A stretch of 64,000 nucleotides of DNA from Limimaricola variabilis. GTDB taxonomy: Bacteria; Pseudomonadota; Alphaproteobacteria; Rhodobacterales; Rhodobacteraceae. Numbering within the stretch: position 1 is the stretch's first letter; each line of letters opens with the position of its first letter. A program made the position numbers and the translations under genes. The notes beneath the pieces were generated by a model, which was given only the letters and a program-made list of their open reading frames with translations, was not told the DNA's origin and ran no database searches. Below are positions 1 to 8,255 of the stretch, in pieces. The stretch spans positions 454,463 through 518,462 of the forward strand of contig NZ_JACIBX010000001.1 of assembly GCF_014195545.1 (NCBI RefSeq), written 5' to 3'.

Positions 1-108
1 TCACCCCGCCTCACCCCAAGGTGACCCGATGCGAGCGGGCGTGTCCGAGGGTGGCGCCGCTGGGCCGAACCGGCTAGACCGGCGGCAAAAGACGTCACGG
101 ATCCCGCC
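1..108. other. Upstream region of the Fur/Mur gene
   Basis: No gene is supported in these first 108 bases. The stretch just before the regulator start is moderately A-rich for this genome but I could not find a convincing sigma-70 pair or a clear ribosome binding site. It may hold the promoter of the downstream regulator and exporter pair. Confidence 0.4.
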
Positions 109-525
109 ATGCCCAAGACAATCCTGTTGCGCTGCGAGCAGAACGGCCTGCGCCTCACCGAACAGCGCCGGGTGATCGCGCGGGTACTGGAGGCGGCCGA
201 CGACCATCCTGATGTCGAGGAACTGCACGCCCGCGCCGCGGCCGAGGATGCACGGATCTCGCTGGCCACGGTCTATCGCACCGTGAAGCTCTTCGAAGAG
301 GCGGGCATCCTCGAGAAGCACGAATTCGGCGACGGGCGCGCGCGCTACGAGACCACCGACCGCGAGCATCACGACCACCTGATCGACATGCATTCGGGAG
401 AGGTGATCGAGTTCGTCGACGACGAGATCGAGCGCCTGCAGGAGCGCATCGCCGAGCGGCTGGGCTACCGGCTGATCGGTCACCGGCTAGAGCTTTACGG
501 CGTGCCGGTCAGAAAGGACGGATGA
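109..525 (+). CDS. Fur-family metalloregulator, probably Mur type
   Basis: A 138-residue DNA-binding repressor of the Fur superfamily. Residues 14-70 form the winged helix (TEQRRVIARVLE, then ISLATVYRTVKLFEEAGI). The dimerisation and metal-binding half follows, with HEFGDGRARYE and HHDHLID. The position of the first structural zinc CxxC of classical Fur reads DMHSG, so those cysteines are absent. That loss is typical of alphaproteobacterial Mur, which responds to manganese, so a manganese role is more likely than iron; this is inference from family knowledge. The stop codon overlaps the start of the downstream exporter by four bases, so the two are translationally coupled. The start at 109 keeps the full helix and has only a weak ribosome site. 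Confidence 0.9.
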   Translation: MPKTILLRCEQNGLRLTEQRRVIARVLEAADDHPDVEELHARAAAEDARISLATVYRTVKLFEEAGILEKHEFGDGRARYETTDREHHDHLIDMHSGEVIEFVDDEIERLQERIAERLGYRLIGHRLELYGVPVRKDG

Positions 526-1415
526 TGGAAAACCTGCGCGGCAGCCTGCTGATGGTCGCGGCAATGCTGGGCTTCGCGCTCGAGGACATGTTCATCAAGC
601 TTCTGGCCGGGGCGCTGCCGGTCGGACAGATCCTGATGCTGCTGGGGCTGGGCGGCGGCGTGGCCTTCGCGCTGATGGCGATGTCGCGCGGCGACCGGCT
701 CTGGTCGCCCGACTTCCACCACCCCGCCGTGATCGCCCGCAATCTGGGCGAGGTGATCGGCACCGGGGGCTTCATCACCGCCGTGGCGCTGTCGCCGCTG
801 GCCACCGCCACCGCCATCGCGCAATCGATCCCGCTCCTGGTGACGCTGGGCGCGGCGCTGTTCTTCGCCGAACCGGTGGGCTGGCGCCGCTGGAGCGCGA
901 TCTGCGTCGGTCTCCTTGGCGTGCTGATCGTGATCCGGCCCGGTGCCGACGGCTTCACCCCCATGTCGCTCTTCGCCCTGATCGGCGCGATCGGGCTCGC
1001 CGGGCGCGACCTCGCCTCGCGCCGCGTGCCGCGCGCCATCTCTTCGACCAAGCTGTCGGTCTATGCCTTCCTGATCCTCGTCCCGGTGGGCTACGCCATG
1101 GTGCTGGTGGCCGACCAGAGCCTGGTCCGGCCCGATGCGACGCAGGCCGCGATGCTGGGTTTCGCGATCGTCATCGGCATCGCCGCCTATTACATGCTCA
1201 CCGCCGCGACCCGCATGGGCGAGGTCTCGGTGATCGCGCCCTACCGCTACACCCGGCTGATCTTCGCCCTGGTGATCGCCGTCTCGGTCTTCGGCGAACG
1301 GCCCGATGGCCTCACCTATCTGGGCGCGGCGATCATCGTCGGCTCGGGCATCTACACGCTTCTTCGCGAGGCGCGTGTCAGGCGTGCTTCACGCCGGGTC
1401 ACGCCCGCGTTATAG
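522..1415 (+). CDS. EamA/DMT-family transporter
   Basis: A 297-residue inner-membrane protein of the drug/metabolite transporter superfamily. It shows two tandem EamA repeats (about residues 5-130 and 145-280) with roughly ten hydrophobic segments and the usual charged C-terminal tail. Substrate cannot be told from the sequence; family members export small metabolites or amino acids. It starts inside the stop codon of the Fur-family gene, and two adjacent ATG codons (522 and 525) are possible starts. Coupling to a metalloregulator suggests co-transcription but not necessarily a metal substrate. Enolase follows after 30 bases. Confidence 0.85.
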   Translation: MMENLRGSLLMVAAMLGFALEDMFIKLLAGALPVGQILMLLGLGGGVAFALMAMSRGDRLWSPDFHHPAVIARNLGEVIGTGGFITAVALSPLATATAIAQSIPLLVTLGAALFFAEPVGWRRWSAICVGLLGVLIVIRPGADGFTPMSLFALIGAIGLAGRDLASRRVPRAISSTKLSVYAFLILVPVGYAMVLVADQSLVRPDATQAAMLGFAIVIGIAAYYMLTAATRMGEVSVIAPYRYTRLIFALVIAVSVFGERPDGLTYLGAAIIVGSGIYTLLREARVRRASRRVTPAL

Positions 1416-1436
1416 AGCGCACGAACCTTCCCATAG

Positions 1437-2723
<1,287 letters not shown>

Positions 2724-2740
2724 CCGCTATCGACACGACA

Positions 2741-2775
2741 AAAAAAAGGGCCGTGGCGGATGCCACGGCCCTTTC
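2741..2775. terminator. Bidirectional intrinsic terminator after eno
   Basis: A 13-base-pair stem (2745-2757 with 2762-2774, four-base loop) is preceded by seven A residues and ends in T residues. It can therefore stop eno transcription on the plus strand and the PRC-barrel gene on the minus strand. Confidence 0.9.
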
Positions 2776-2793
2776 TCATGCGATGGGGAACGA

Positions 2794-3273
2794 TCAGTTC
2801 CACCAGTTGTAGTAGCCCTCGTTGGCCTCCGGCAGCGCTTCGAGCTGCTCCTGGCTCATGCGCGTCACGAGGGAGAAGTCGCCACCGGCGTAGTCGCCGG
2901 CCAGACGCACTTCGTTGAAGTCCAGAACGACTTCCTCGTCACCGATGTCGAGCCAGCCGCCGGTCTCGATCACGAGGCCGATCATCTGGCCGTCAGCGGA
3001 GATTACAATGTCCTCGACTTCGCCGATCTCTTCCCACTCGGCGTCGACCTCTTCGTAATAGGGCGTATCGGTCCAGACCGTCTCGTCATACTCGGCTTCG
3101 AGCGTGTAGATGTTCGAGCCGATCAGGCTTTCCGCCCGGATCGTGTTGCTGAGATTGTCGGCGGTCAGCCGGCCGCTGCCCATGCCCATCTCGGTATGCG
3201 CCTCGGCGAGGGCGCCGCCGGCGGCGAGGGTCAGGCCGAGGGTCAGGGCGGTGGTGCTCATGATGCGGGTCAT
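2794..3273 (-). CDS. PRC-barrel domain protein, exported
   Basis: A 159-residue protein with a signal peptide (hydrophobic core about residues 5-20, ending in GGALAEA) followed by a PRC-barrel-like region (about residues 45-145) rich in acidic residues and aromatic positions. The segment EWEEIGEVEDIVISADGQ is the typical PRC-barrel beta-hairpin. The start at 3273 is chosen because AAGGAG lies seven bases upstream; a frame extension to 3342 lacks such a site and would mask the signal peptide. PRC-barrel proteins of this type are common exported proteins in Rhodobacterales; the specific role is unknown. It is divergent from the TusA-like gene and shares the eno terminator. Confidence 0.85.
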   Translation of the reverse strand: MTRIMSTTALTLGLTLAAGGALAEAHTEMGMGSGRLTADNLSNTIRAESLIGSNIYTLEAEYDETVWTDTPYYEEVDAEWEEIGEVEDIVISADGQMIGLVIETGGWLDIGDEEVVLDFNEVRLAGDYAGGDFSLVTRMSQEQLEALPEANEGYYNWWN

Positions 3274-3343
3274 GCGATCTCCTTCATCTTGCGTTTCCAT
3301 CTTCGGCGGGACAACGGTACAGGCGCAGTCATGTTCCAACACG

Positions 3344-3601
3344 ATGAGCCAGCCCGTGACCGAATTCCGCCTCCTCGCCGCGACCCGGAGCTATGACGCG
3401 CGCGGTCTTGCCTGCCCGCTCCCGGTGCTCAGGGCCCGCAAGCTGCTCGCAGAGATGGCCCCCGGTGAAGTTCTCGAGATCGTGACCGATGATCCGGTGG
3501 CGCGGATCGACCTGCCGCATTTCTGCGCCGAGGCCGGACATGCGCATCTCGGGCTGCATGAGGACGGGCCCGACCAGATCCACACCATCCGCCGGGCCTG
3601 A
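3344..3601 (+). CDS. TusA/SirA-like sulfur carrier protein
   Basis: An 85-residue cytoplasmic protein of the TusA (SirA, YhhP) family. The diagnostic CPxP motif is present as ARGLACPLPVLRARK, with the Cys acting as persulfide carrier in relatives, followed by the GEVLEIVTDDP strand and the IDLPHFCAEAGH helix. Members pass sulfur during tRNA thiolation, molybdopterin synthesis or sulfur oxidation; which one applies here cannot be decided. The start at 3344 follows an N-terminal extension that lacks coding character. It is divergent from the PRC-barrel gene and convergent with rne. Confidence 0.88.
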   Translation: MSQPVTEFRLLAATRSYDARGLACPLPVLRARKLLAEMAPGEVLEIVTDDPVARIDLPHFCAEAGHAHLGLHEDGPDQIHTIRRA

Positions 3602-3675
3602 CGGAACGAAACAGACGATTTCGTTCCTTTTCCTGATACGCCTAGGGCCGTCCAGCTTCGGCCGGCACCGGCAAA

Positions 3676-3712
3676 GAAAAAGGCCGGGCAGATCCCTCTG
3701 CCCGGCCTTCTC
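3676..3712. terminator. Intrinsic terminator shared by tusA-like gene and rne
   Basis: A G+C-rich stem (arms AAGGCCGGGCAG and CTGCCCGGCCTT around a short loop) is flanked by an A run on the left and T residues on the right. It lies between two converging genes and can work on both strands. Confidence 0.85.
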
Positions 3713-3729
3713 TACTGTCTTCGCCTGGT

Positions 3730-6483
3730 TCAGCGGCTGATCGACCACCAGCCACGACGGCGCGGCTTCTTGTCGTCGTCATCGCCGCCCGCATCGACGG
3801 TCTCGCGCGGGGCCTCTTCGGGCTCAGGGGCGCGCCGCGTTTCGGCCACGGTCTGCGCCACCTGCTCGGCGACCTCCGGCATCACCTCGGGCGTCTCGCT
3901 GGCGGGCGACTGCTCGGGCGCGTCGCCGGCGTCCTGTTGGGCGGCACCCGCGGCGGCGGGCTCGGCCGCGGCCGGCACGGGCGCGGTCTCGGCGACCTCC
4001 TCGGCCTTGGGTTCGGCCTTCTTGCGGCGGGTCCGCTTCGGCTTGGGCGCCTCTTCGGCCGCCGCTTCACCGGTCGCCTCACCGGCCTCGGCCGGTTTGG
4101 GCTCGGCCTTCTTGCGGCGGGTCCCCTTCGGCTTGGGCGCTTCCTCGGCGGCCGCTTCGTCGGCGGTCTCCTCGGCTTCGGTCGGCTTCGGCTCGGCCTT
4201 CTTGCGACGGGTCCGCTTCGGCTTGGCCGGAGCCTCGGCCTCAGCCGCCAGGGCAGCCTCGGCTGCGGGGGCGGCGTCCGATGTCACTTCCGGTGCGGCA
4301 TCAGTGGCAGCGTCCGGCGTGGCCGAGCTCTGGGCGATCTCCGCCACGGTCGCGGGCTGGGCCTCGTCCTGGGTGGCGTCGCCTTCGGCGTCGCCCGCGT
4401 CCGAGCCATCCTCGGTCTGGGTCTCGGCGCCCTCGCCATTGGCACCCCGACGACGCCGACGACGCCGACGCTTCTTGCGCGGCTTGCCGTCCTCGTCCTC
4501 GTCCTCGGCCCGCGGACCGGTGGTCTCGGCGGGGGCCGCGGTGGCGGTGGTTTCGACCTCGGCTTCCGCCTCTTCGGTCTCGTCCTCTTCCTCGAGCGCC
4601 TCGAGGTCGATCTCGGCGTCGAGCTGCTCCATCAGAGCGGCCGAGGAGACGACCGGCGCGGCCTCGGGCACGGCCCGGGTCGCGGTCTTGAACTTCTCGA
4701 TCACGAAATCGGGCGAAACCAGCGCCGCGTCGCCCTCGACCCGCACTGCCATGCCATAGCGCTGCTCGATCGCGGCCACGTGCTCGCGCTTGTGGTTCAT
4801 CAGGAAGTTCATGATGGCGTAAGGCAGGCGCACCAGCACTTCCTTGGTGCGGCCGCGCACGCCCTCTTCCTCGAGCTGCCGCAGGATCGACAGGGCGACG
4901 TTCTCGTCCGAGCGCAGCAGGCCGGTGCCGTGGCAATGCGGGCAAGGCTGGGTGGTCGCCTCGAGCATGCCCGGGCGCAGACGCTGACGGCTCATCTCCA
5001 GCAGGCCGAAGCCCGAGATGCGGCCGACCTGGATCCGGGCGCGGTCGGTCTTGAGCTTTTCCTTGAAGCGCTTCTCGACCGCGGTGTTGTTGCGCCGCTC
5101 GTCCATGTCGATGAAGTCGATCACGATCAGGCCGGCGAGGTCACGCAGACGCAGCTGGCGGGCCACCTCGTCGGCTGCCTCGAGGTTGGTCTTGAGCGCG
5201 GTCTGTTCGATCGAGCCTTCCTTGGTGGCACGGCCGGAGTTCACGTCGATGGCGACCAGCGCCTCGGTGACACCGATCACGATGTAGCCGCCCGACGGCA
5301 GCTGCACGGTCGGGTTGAACATGCCGGAGAGGTAGCTCTCGACTTGGTAACGCGCGAAGAGCGGCAGGCTGTCGGTGTAGGGTTTCACGTTCTTGGCGTG
5401 CGACGGCATGATCATCTTCATGAAGTCGCGTGCAGTGCGGAAGCCCTCGACGCCCTCGACGATCACCTCGTCGATATCCTTGGAGTAGAGGTCGCGGATC
5501 GACCGCTTGATGAGGTCGCCTTCCTCGTAGATCTTGGCGGGCGCGATCGACTTGAGCGTCAGCTCGCGGATCTGCTCCCACAGGCGCTGCAGGTATTCGT
5601 AGTCGCGCTTGATCTCGGACTTGGTGCGCTGCGATCCGGCGGTGCGGATGATCAGCCCCGCGCCCTCGGGCACGTCCATCTCGGCCGCGATCTCCTTGAG
5701 CTTCTTGCGGTCGGCGGCGTTGGTGATCTTGCGCGAAATGCCACCGCCACGTGCGGTGTTGGGCATCAGCACGCAGTAGCGGCCGGCGAGCGAGAGATAG
5801 GTGGTCAGCGCCGCGCCCTTGTTGCCGCGCTCCTCCTTGACGACCTGGACCAGCATGATCTGCCGGACCTTGATCACTTCCTGGATCTTGTAGCGCTTGG
5901 GCCGGGGCTTGCGGACCGGGCGCACATCCTCGCTGTCGTCCTCTTCGGCGACGCTCTCGATGTCCTCGTCCTTGGCGGCGGCGTCGCCGTCATCCTCGGC
6001 ATCGGCGTCGAAGGTCTCCATGCCGGAGACGGCGTCGCCGTCCTGGGTGGCGACGGCATCGCTGCCGGCATCGGCGGCACGGCGACGGCCGCGCGAGCGG
6101 CGGCGACGCGGGCGGTCGCCCTCCTCACCCTCGGCCTCGGCGTCGTCGTCCTCATCCGACGAGGCGGCCTCGGCCTCGGCCTTCAGGCTTTCGGCATAGG
6201 CCTTTTCCTCGGCGAGCAGCGCCTCGCGATCCGCGACCGGGATCTGGTAGTAGTCGGGGTGGATCTCGGAGAAGGCCAAGAAGCCGTGCCGGTTGCCGCC
6301 GTAATCGACGAAGGCCGCCTGCAGCGACGGCTCTACGCGCGTGACCTTGGCGAGGTAGATGTTTCCGGCGAGCTGACGGCGGCTCTGGCTTTCGAAGTCG
6401 AATTCCTCGACCTTGTTTCCGTCACAGACCACGACGCGGGTCTCTTCCGCGTGCGTGGCGTCGATGAGCATTTTCTTTGCCAT
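3730..6483 (-). CDS. rne: Ribonuclease E/G family endoribonuclease
   Basis: RNase E, the main endoribonuclease of mRNA decay and rRNA/tRNA processing and usual scaffold of the degradosome. The 917-residue protein begins MAKKMLIDATHAEETRVVV, as alphaproteobacterial RNase E does. The S1 RNA-binding domain (about residues 35-230) carries a large acidic and basic insert (about 85-205) typical of the order. The catalytic DNase I-like region has AIDVNSGRAT and GLIVIDFIDMD with the metal-binding aspartates, and the zinc-link CPHCHGTG is intact. The C-terminal third is an Ala/Glu/Pro/Arg-rich disordered region with runs of arginine and three near-identical KPKRTRRKKAEPK blocks, expected to bind RNA and partners. 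The start at 6483 is preferred over an in-frame ATG at 6498. Confidence 0.95.
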   Translation of the reverse strand: MAKKMLIDATHAEETRVVVCDGNKVEEFDFESQSRRQLAGNIYLAKVTRVEPSLQAAFVDYGGNRHGFLAFSEIHPDYYQIPVADREALLAEEKAYAESLKAEAEAASSDEDDDAEAEGEEGDRPRRRRSRGRRRAADAGSDAVATQDGDAVSGMETFDADAEDDGDAAAKDEDIESVAEEDDSEDVRPVRKPRPKRYKIQEVIKVRQIMLVQVVKEERGNKGAALTTYLSLAGRYCVLMPNTARGGGISRKITNAADRKKLKEIAAEMDVPEGAGLIIRTAGSQRTKSEIKRDYEYLQRLWEQIRELTLKSIAPAKIYEEGDLIKRSIRDLYSKDIDEVIVEGVEGFRTARDFMKMIMPSHAKNVKPYTDSLPLFARYQVESYLSGMFNPTVQLPSGGYIVIGVTEALVAIDVNSGRATKEGSIEQTALKTNLEAADEVARQLRLRDLAGLIVIDFIDMDERRNNTAVEKRFKEKLKTDRARIQVGRISGFGLLEMSRQRLRPGMLEATTQPCPHCHGTGLLRSDENVALSILRQLEEEGVRGRTKEVLVRLPYAIMNFLMNHKREHVAAIEQRYGMAVRVEGDAALVSPDFVIEKFKTATRAVPEAAPVVSSAALMEQLDAEIDLEALEEEDETEEAEAEVETTATAAPAETTGPRAEDEDEDGKPRKKRRRRRRRRGANGEGAETQTEDGSDAGDAEGDATQDEAQPATVAEIAQSSATPDAATDAAPEVTSDAAPAAEAALAAEAEAPAKPKRTRRKKAEPKPTEAEETADEAAAEEAPKPKGTRRKKAEPKPAEAGEATGEAAAEEAPKPKRTRRKKAEPKAEEVAETAPVPAAAEPAAAGAAQQDAGDAPEQSPASETPEVMPEVAEQVAQTVAETRRAPEPEEAPRETVDAGGDDDDKKPRRRGWWSISR
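4005..4235. repeat. Tandem repeat in the RNase E C-terminus
   Basis: Three imperfect copies, spaced about 90 bases, encode a Lys/Arg block (KPKRTRRKKAEPKP-like) separated by an Ala/Glu-rich spacer. The copies differ at silent and replacement positions, so the array is old or under selection for charge rather than sequence. Confidence 0.8.
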
Positions 6484-6815
6484 GTTATCCATTCGCATGG
6501 CGCGCCGGGCGGCGCCCCCGAGGGGGCGCGTGCCGCGCGCTCATGTCCGATTGTGGCGATGACGCGCGTATCGGCCTCCGTGCGGCCCCTCGGGGCCGTC
6601 AACGGGTCGCCTGCATGCTGCGCGCGTTGCATCGCGGTTCTTCCTCGGCCCGGGGGGCCAGTTCATGCCCGGCGGCCGCCCATGCGGACGGGCCGGTCGG
6701 GGTCAGGTATGCGGCCCCTCTCGGGGCCGGTCTCGTCCGCCGCCGGTGCCGGGCAACCCCGTCGCAAAGGTGGCGGAAAATCCGTCCGGGCGATCGCGCA
6801 TGGCGCGTGCCCGTT
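6484..6815 (-). promoter_or_regulatory. Long structured 5' leader of rne
   Basis: No gene is supported on either strand here. If transcription starts near 6815, rne carries a leader of about 330 bases. It holds several G+C-rich hairpins, including perfect or near-perfect stems near 6508-6532, 6580-6600 and 6708-6733. A long leader bound and cut by RNase E itself is known for Escherichia coli rne; the same autoregulation here is an inference. Confidence 0.5.
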
Positions 6816-6821
6816 CCGACC

Positions 6822-6851
6822 TTCATAGCGGCACTTGTCCACATGACACAA
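6822..6851 (-). promoter_or_regulatory. Candidate sigma-70 promoter for rne
   Basis: Reading the minus strand, TTGTGT (6851-6846) and TATGAA (6827-6822) are separated by 18 bases. Both hexamers are imperfect, so this is a weak candidate only. Confidence 0.3.
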
Positions 6852-6865
6852 TGACGAATGTGAAA

Positions 6866-6885
6866 GGCCGCCCCGAAGGGCGGCC
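6866..6885 (-). terminator. Hairpin downstream of the DctD-like gene
   Basis: GGCCGCCC and GGGCGGCC form an eight-base-pair stem, followed on the minus strand by only three T residues. It lies 26 bases after the regulator stop codon and upstream of the rne promoter candidate. Confidence 0.6.
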
Positions 6886-6911
6886 CGTTCCGGATCGGAT
6901 TTCCCCGTCTT

Positions 6912-8246
6912 TCACAGGTAATCGGAGCGCTGCAGCCCGTATTTGGCCATCTTCTCGTTGAGCGTCCGGCGCGGCAGGCAGAGCTCGTCCATCACCGCCA
7001 CGATCGACCCCTTGTGGCGCCGCATCGTGTTGTCGATCAGCATCCGCTCGAAGGCCTCGACGAATTCCTTGAGCGGCTTGCCCTCGGTGGTCATCGCCTG
7101 ATCGCTCTGCTCGTCGCCATCGGTCATCAGCAGCGAGGCGATCGAGCCCGAACCGCGCCGGTTCTGCAGCACCGCCCGCTCGGCCACGTTGATCAGCTGG
7201 CGGACGTTGCCGGGCCAAGGCGCCTGCAGCAGTTGCGCCGCCTCCTGCGCGCTGACCTCGGGCGCGTCGCAGCCATACTCGTCGGCGAACTGCTCCGACA
7301 GGCGGGTGAACAGCGACAGGATGTCCTCACCGCGCTGGCGGAGCGGCGGCACCACGATCCGGAGCGCCGCGAGCCGGTAATACAGGTCCGGGCGCAGCAC
7401 GCTCTCGCAGGTCTTGCCCTCGTCCTGCAGGTTGCATATCGCGACGATCCGGGTCTCGGCCGGGCTGCCCTGGTCGTTGATCGCGGTCAGCAGCCGCGCC
7501 TGCATCGCGCCCGACAGCGCCTCGATATCCTCGAGCACCAGCGTGCCGCCGCGCGCTTCCTCGAGCGCCGGGATCGGCTCGTCCTCACCGGCCGGACCGA
7601 AGAGCCGCGCGCTCAGCCGATCCTCGTCATAGGCCGAGCAAGAGATCAGCACGAACTTCTTGGCCGCGCGTGCGCCCACCGCGTGCAGCGCGTGCGCCAC
7701 CAGCGTCTTGCCGGTGCCGGTTTCGCCCTCGATCAGCACGTGGCCATCGGCCTGGCCGAGATCGAGGATATCCTCCTTGAGCCGCTCCATCGCTGGCGAG
7801 GAGCCGATCAGCTTGTTCATCAGCGCCGATCCGTCCGACAGCTCGCGCCGCAGCGCGCGGTTGTCGAGCACCAGCCGCCGCGCCGTGCTGGCGCGCTTGG
7901 CCAGCTCGGTCATCCGGTCGGGGTTGAACGGCTTCTCGAGAAAGTCGAACGCCCCCAGCCGCATCGCCTCGACCGCCATCGGCACGTCGCCATGGCCGGT
8001 GATCATGATCACCGGCAGCGTGCTGTCGACGCTCTTGAGCTTGCGCAGGAACTGCATGCCATCCATGCCGGGCATGCGGATATCGCTCACCACGATGCCC
8101 GGATAATCGGCTGTCAGCCCCTTCAGCGCCTCCTCGGCGCTGGCGAAGCTCTCGGTGTCGAAGCCCGACAGCGCCAGCCACTGGCTGATCGACTGACGCA
8201 TGTCCTTCTCGTCGTCGACGATGGCGACTTTCATGGTCTTGCTCAT
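6912..8246 (-). CDS. DctD/NtrC-like response regulator lacking the GAFTGA loop
   Basis: A 444-residue response regulator. The receiver domain (1-120) has the acidic pair DD and phosphorylatable Asp55 in SDIRMPG plus the KPF lysine. The AAA+ domain (about 140-370) has Walker A GETGTGKT (174-181), a Walker B-like GGTLVLED (233-240, with ED in place of DE) and the arginine-finger region RPDLYYRLAALRIVVPPLRQRGEDI. A Fis-type helix-turn-helix ends the protein. The GAFTGA sigma-54 contact loop is missing: after LFG (215-217) the sequence goes to PAGEDEPIPALEEA and is shorter than usual. Overall it resembles DctD, partner of the upstream DctB-like kinase, and the two genes are nine bases apart. Without GAFTGA it may not activate sigma-54 polymerase. 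Confidence 0.88.
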   Translation of the reverse strand: MSKTMKVAIVDDEKDMRQSISQWLALSGFDTESFASAEEALKGLTADYPGIVVSDIRMPGMDGMQFLRKLKSVDSTLPVIMITGHGDVPMAVEAMRLGAFDFLEKPFNPDRMTELAKRASTARRLVLDNRALRRELSDGSALMNKLIGSSPAMERLKEDILDLGQADGHVLIEGETGTGKTLVAHALHAVGARAAKKFVLISCSAYDEDRLSARLFGPAGEDEPIPALEEARGGTLVLEDIEALSGAMQARLLTAINDQGSPAETRIVAICNLQDEGKTCESVLRPDLYYRLAALRIVVPPLRQRGEDILSLFTRLSEQFADEYGCDAPEVSAQEAAQLLQAPWPGNVRQLINVAERAVLQNRRGSGSIASLLMTDGDEQSDQAMTTEGKPLKEFVEAFERMLIDNTMRRHKGSIVAVMDELCLPRRTLNEKMAKYGLQRSDYL

Positions 8247-8255
8247 GTGAGCCCC

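Noticed and set aside
3937-6828. 963-codon open frame on the plus strand opposite rne
   Set aside because: It is an antisense frame created by G/C-ending codons of rne, and its product is low-complexity Gly/Leu/Arg-rich.
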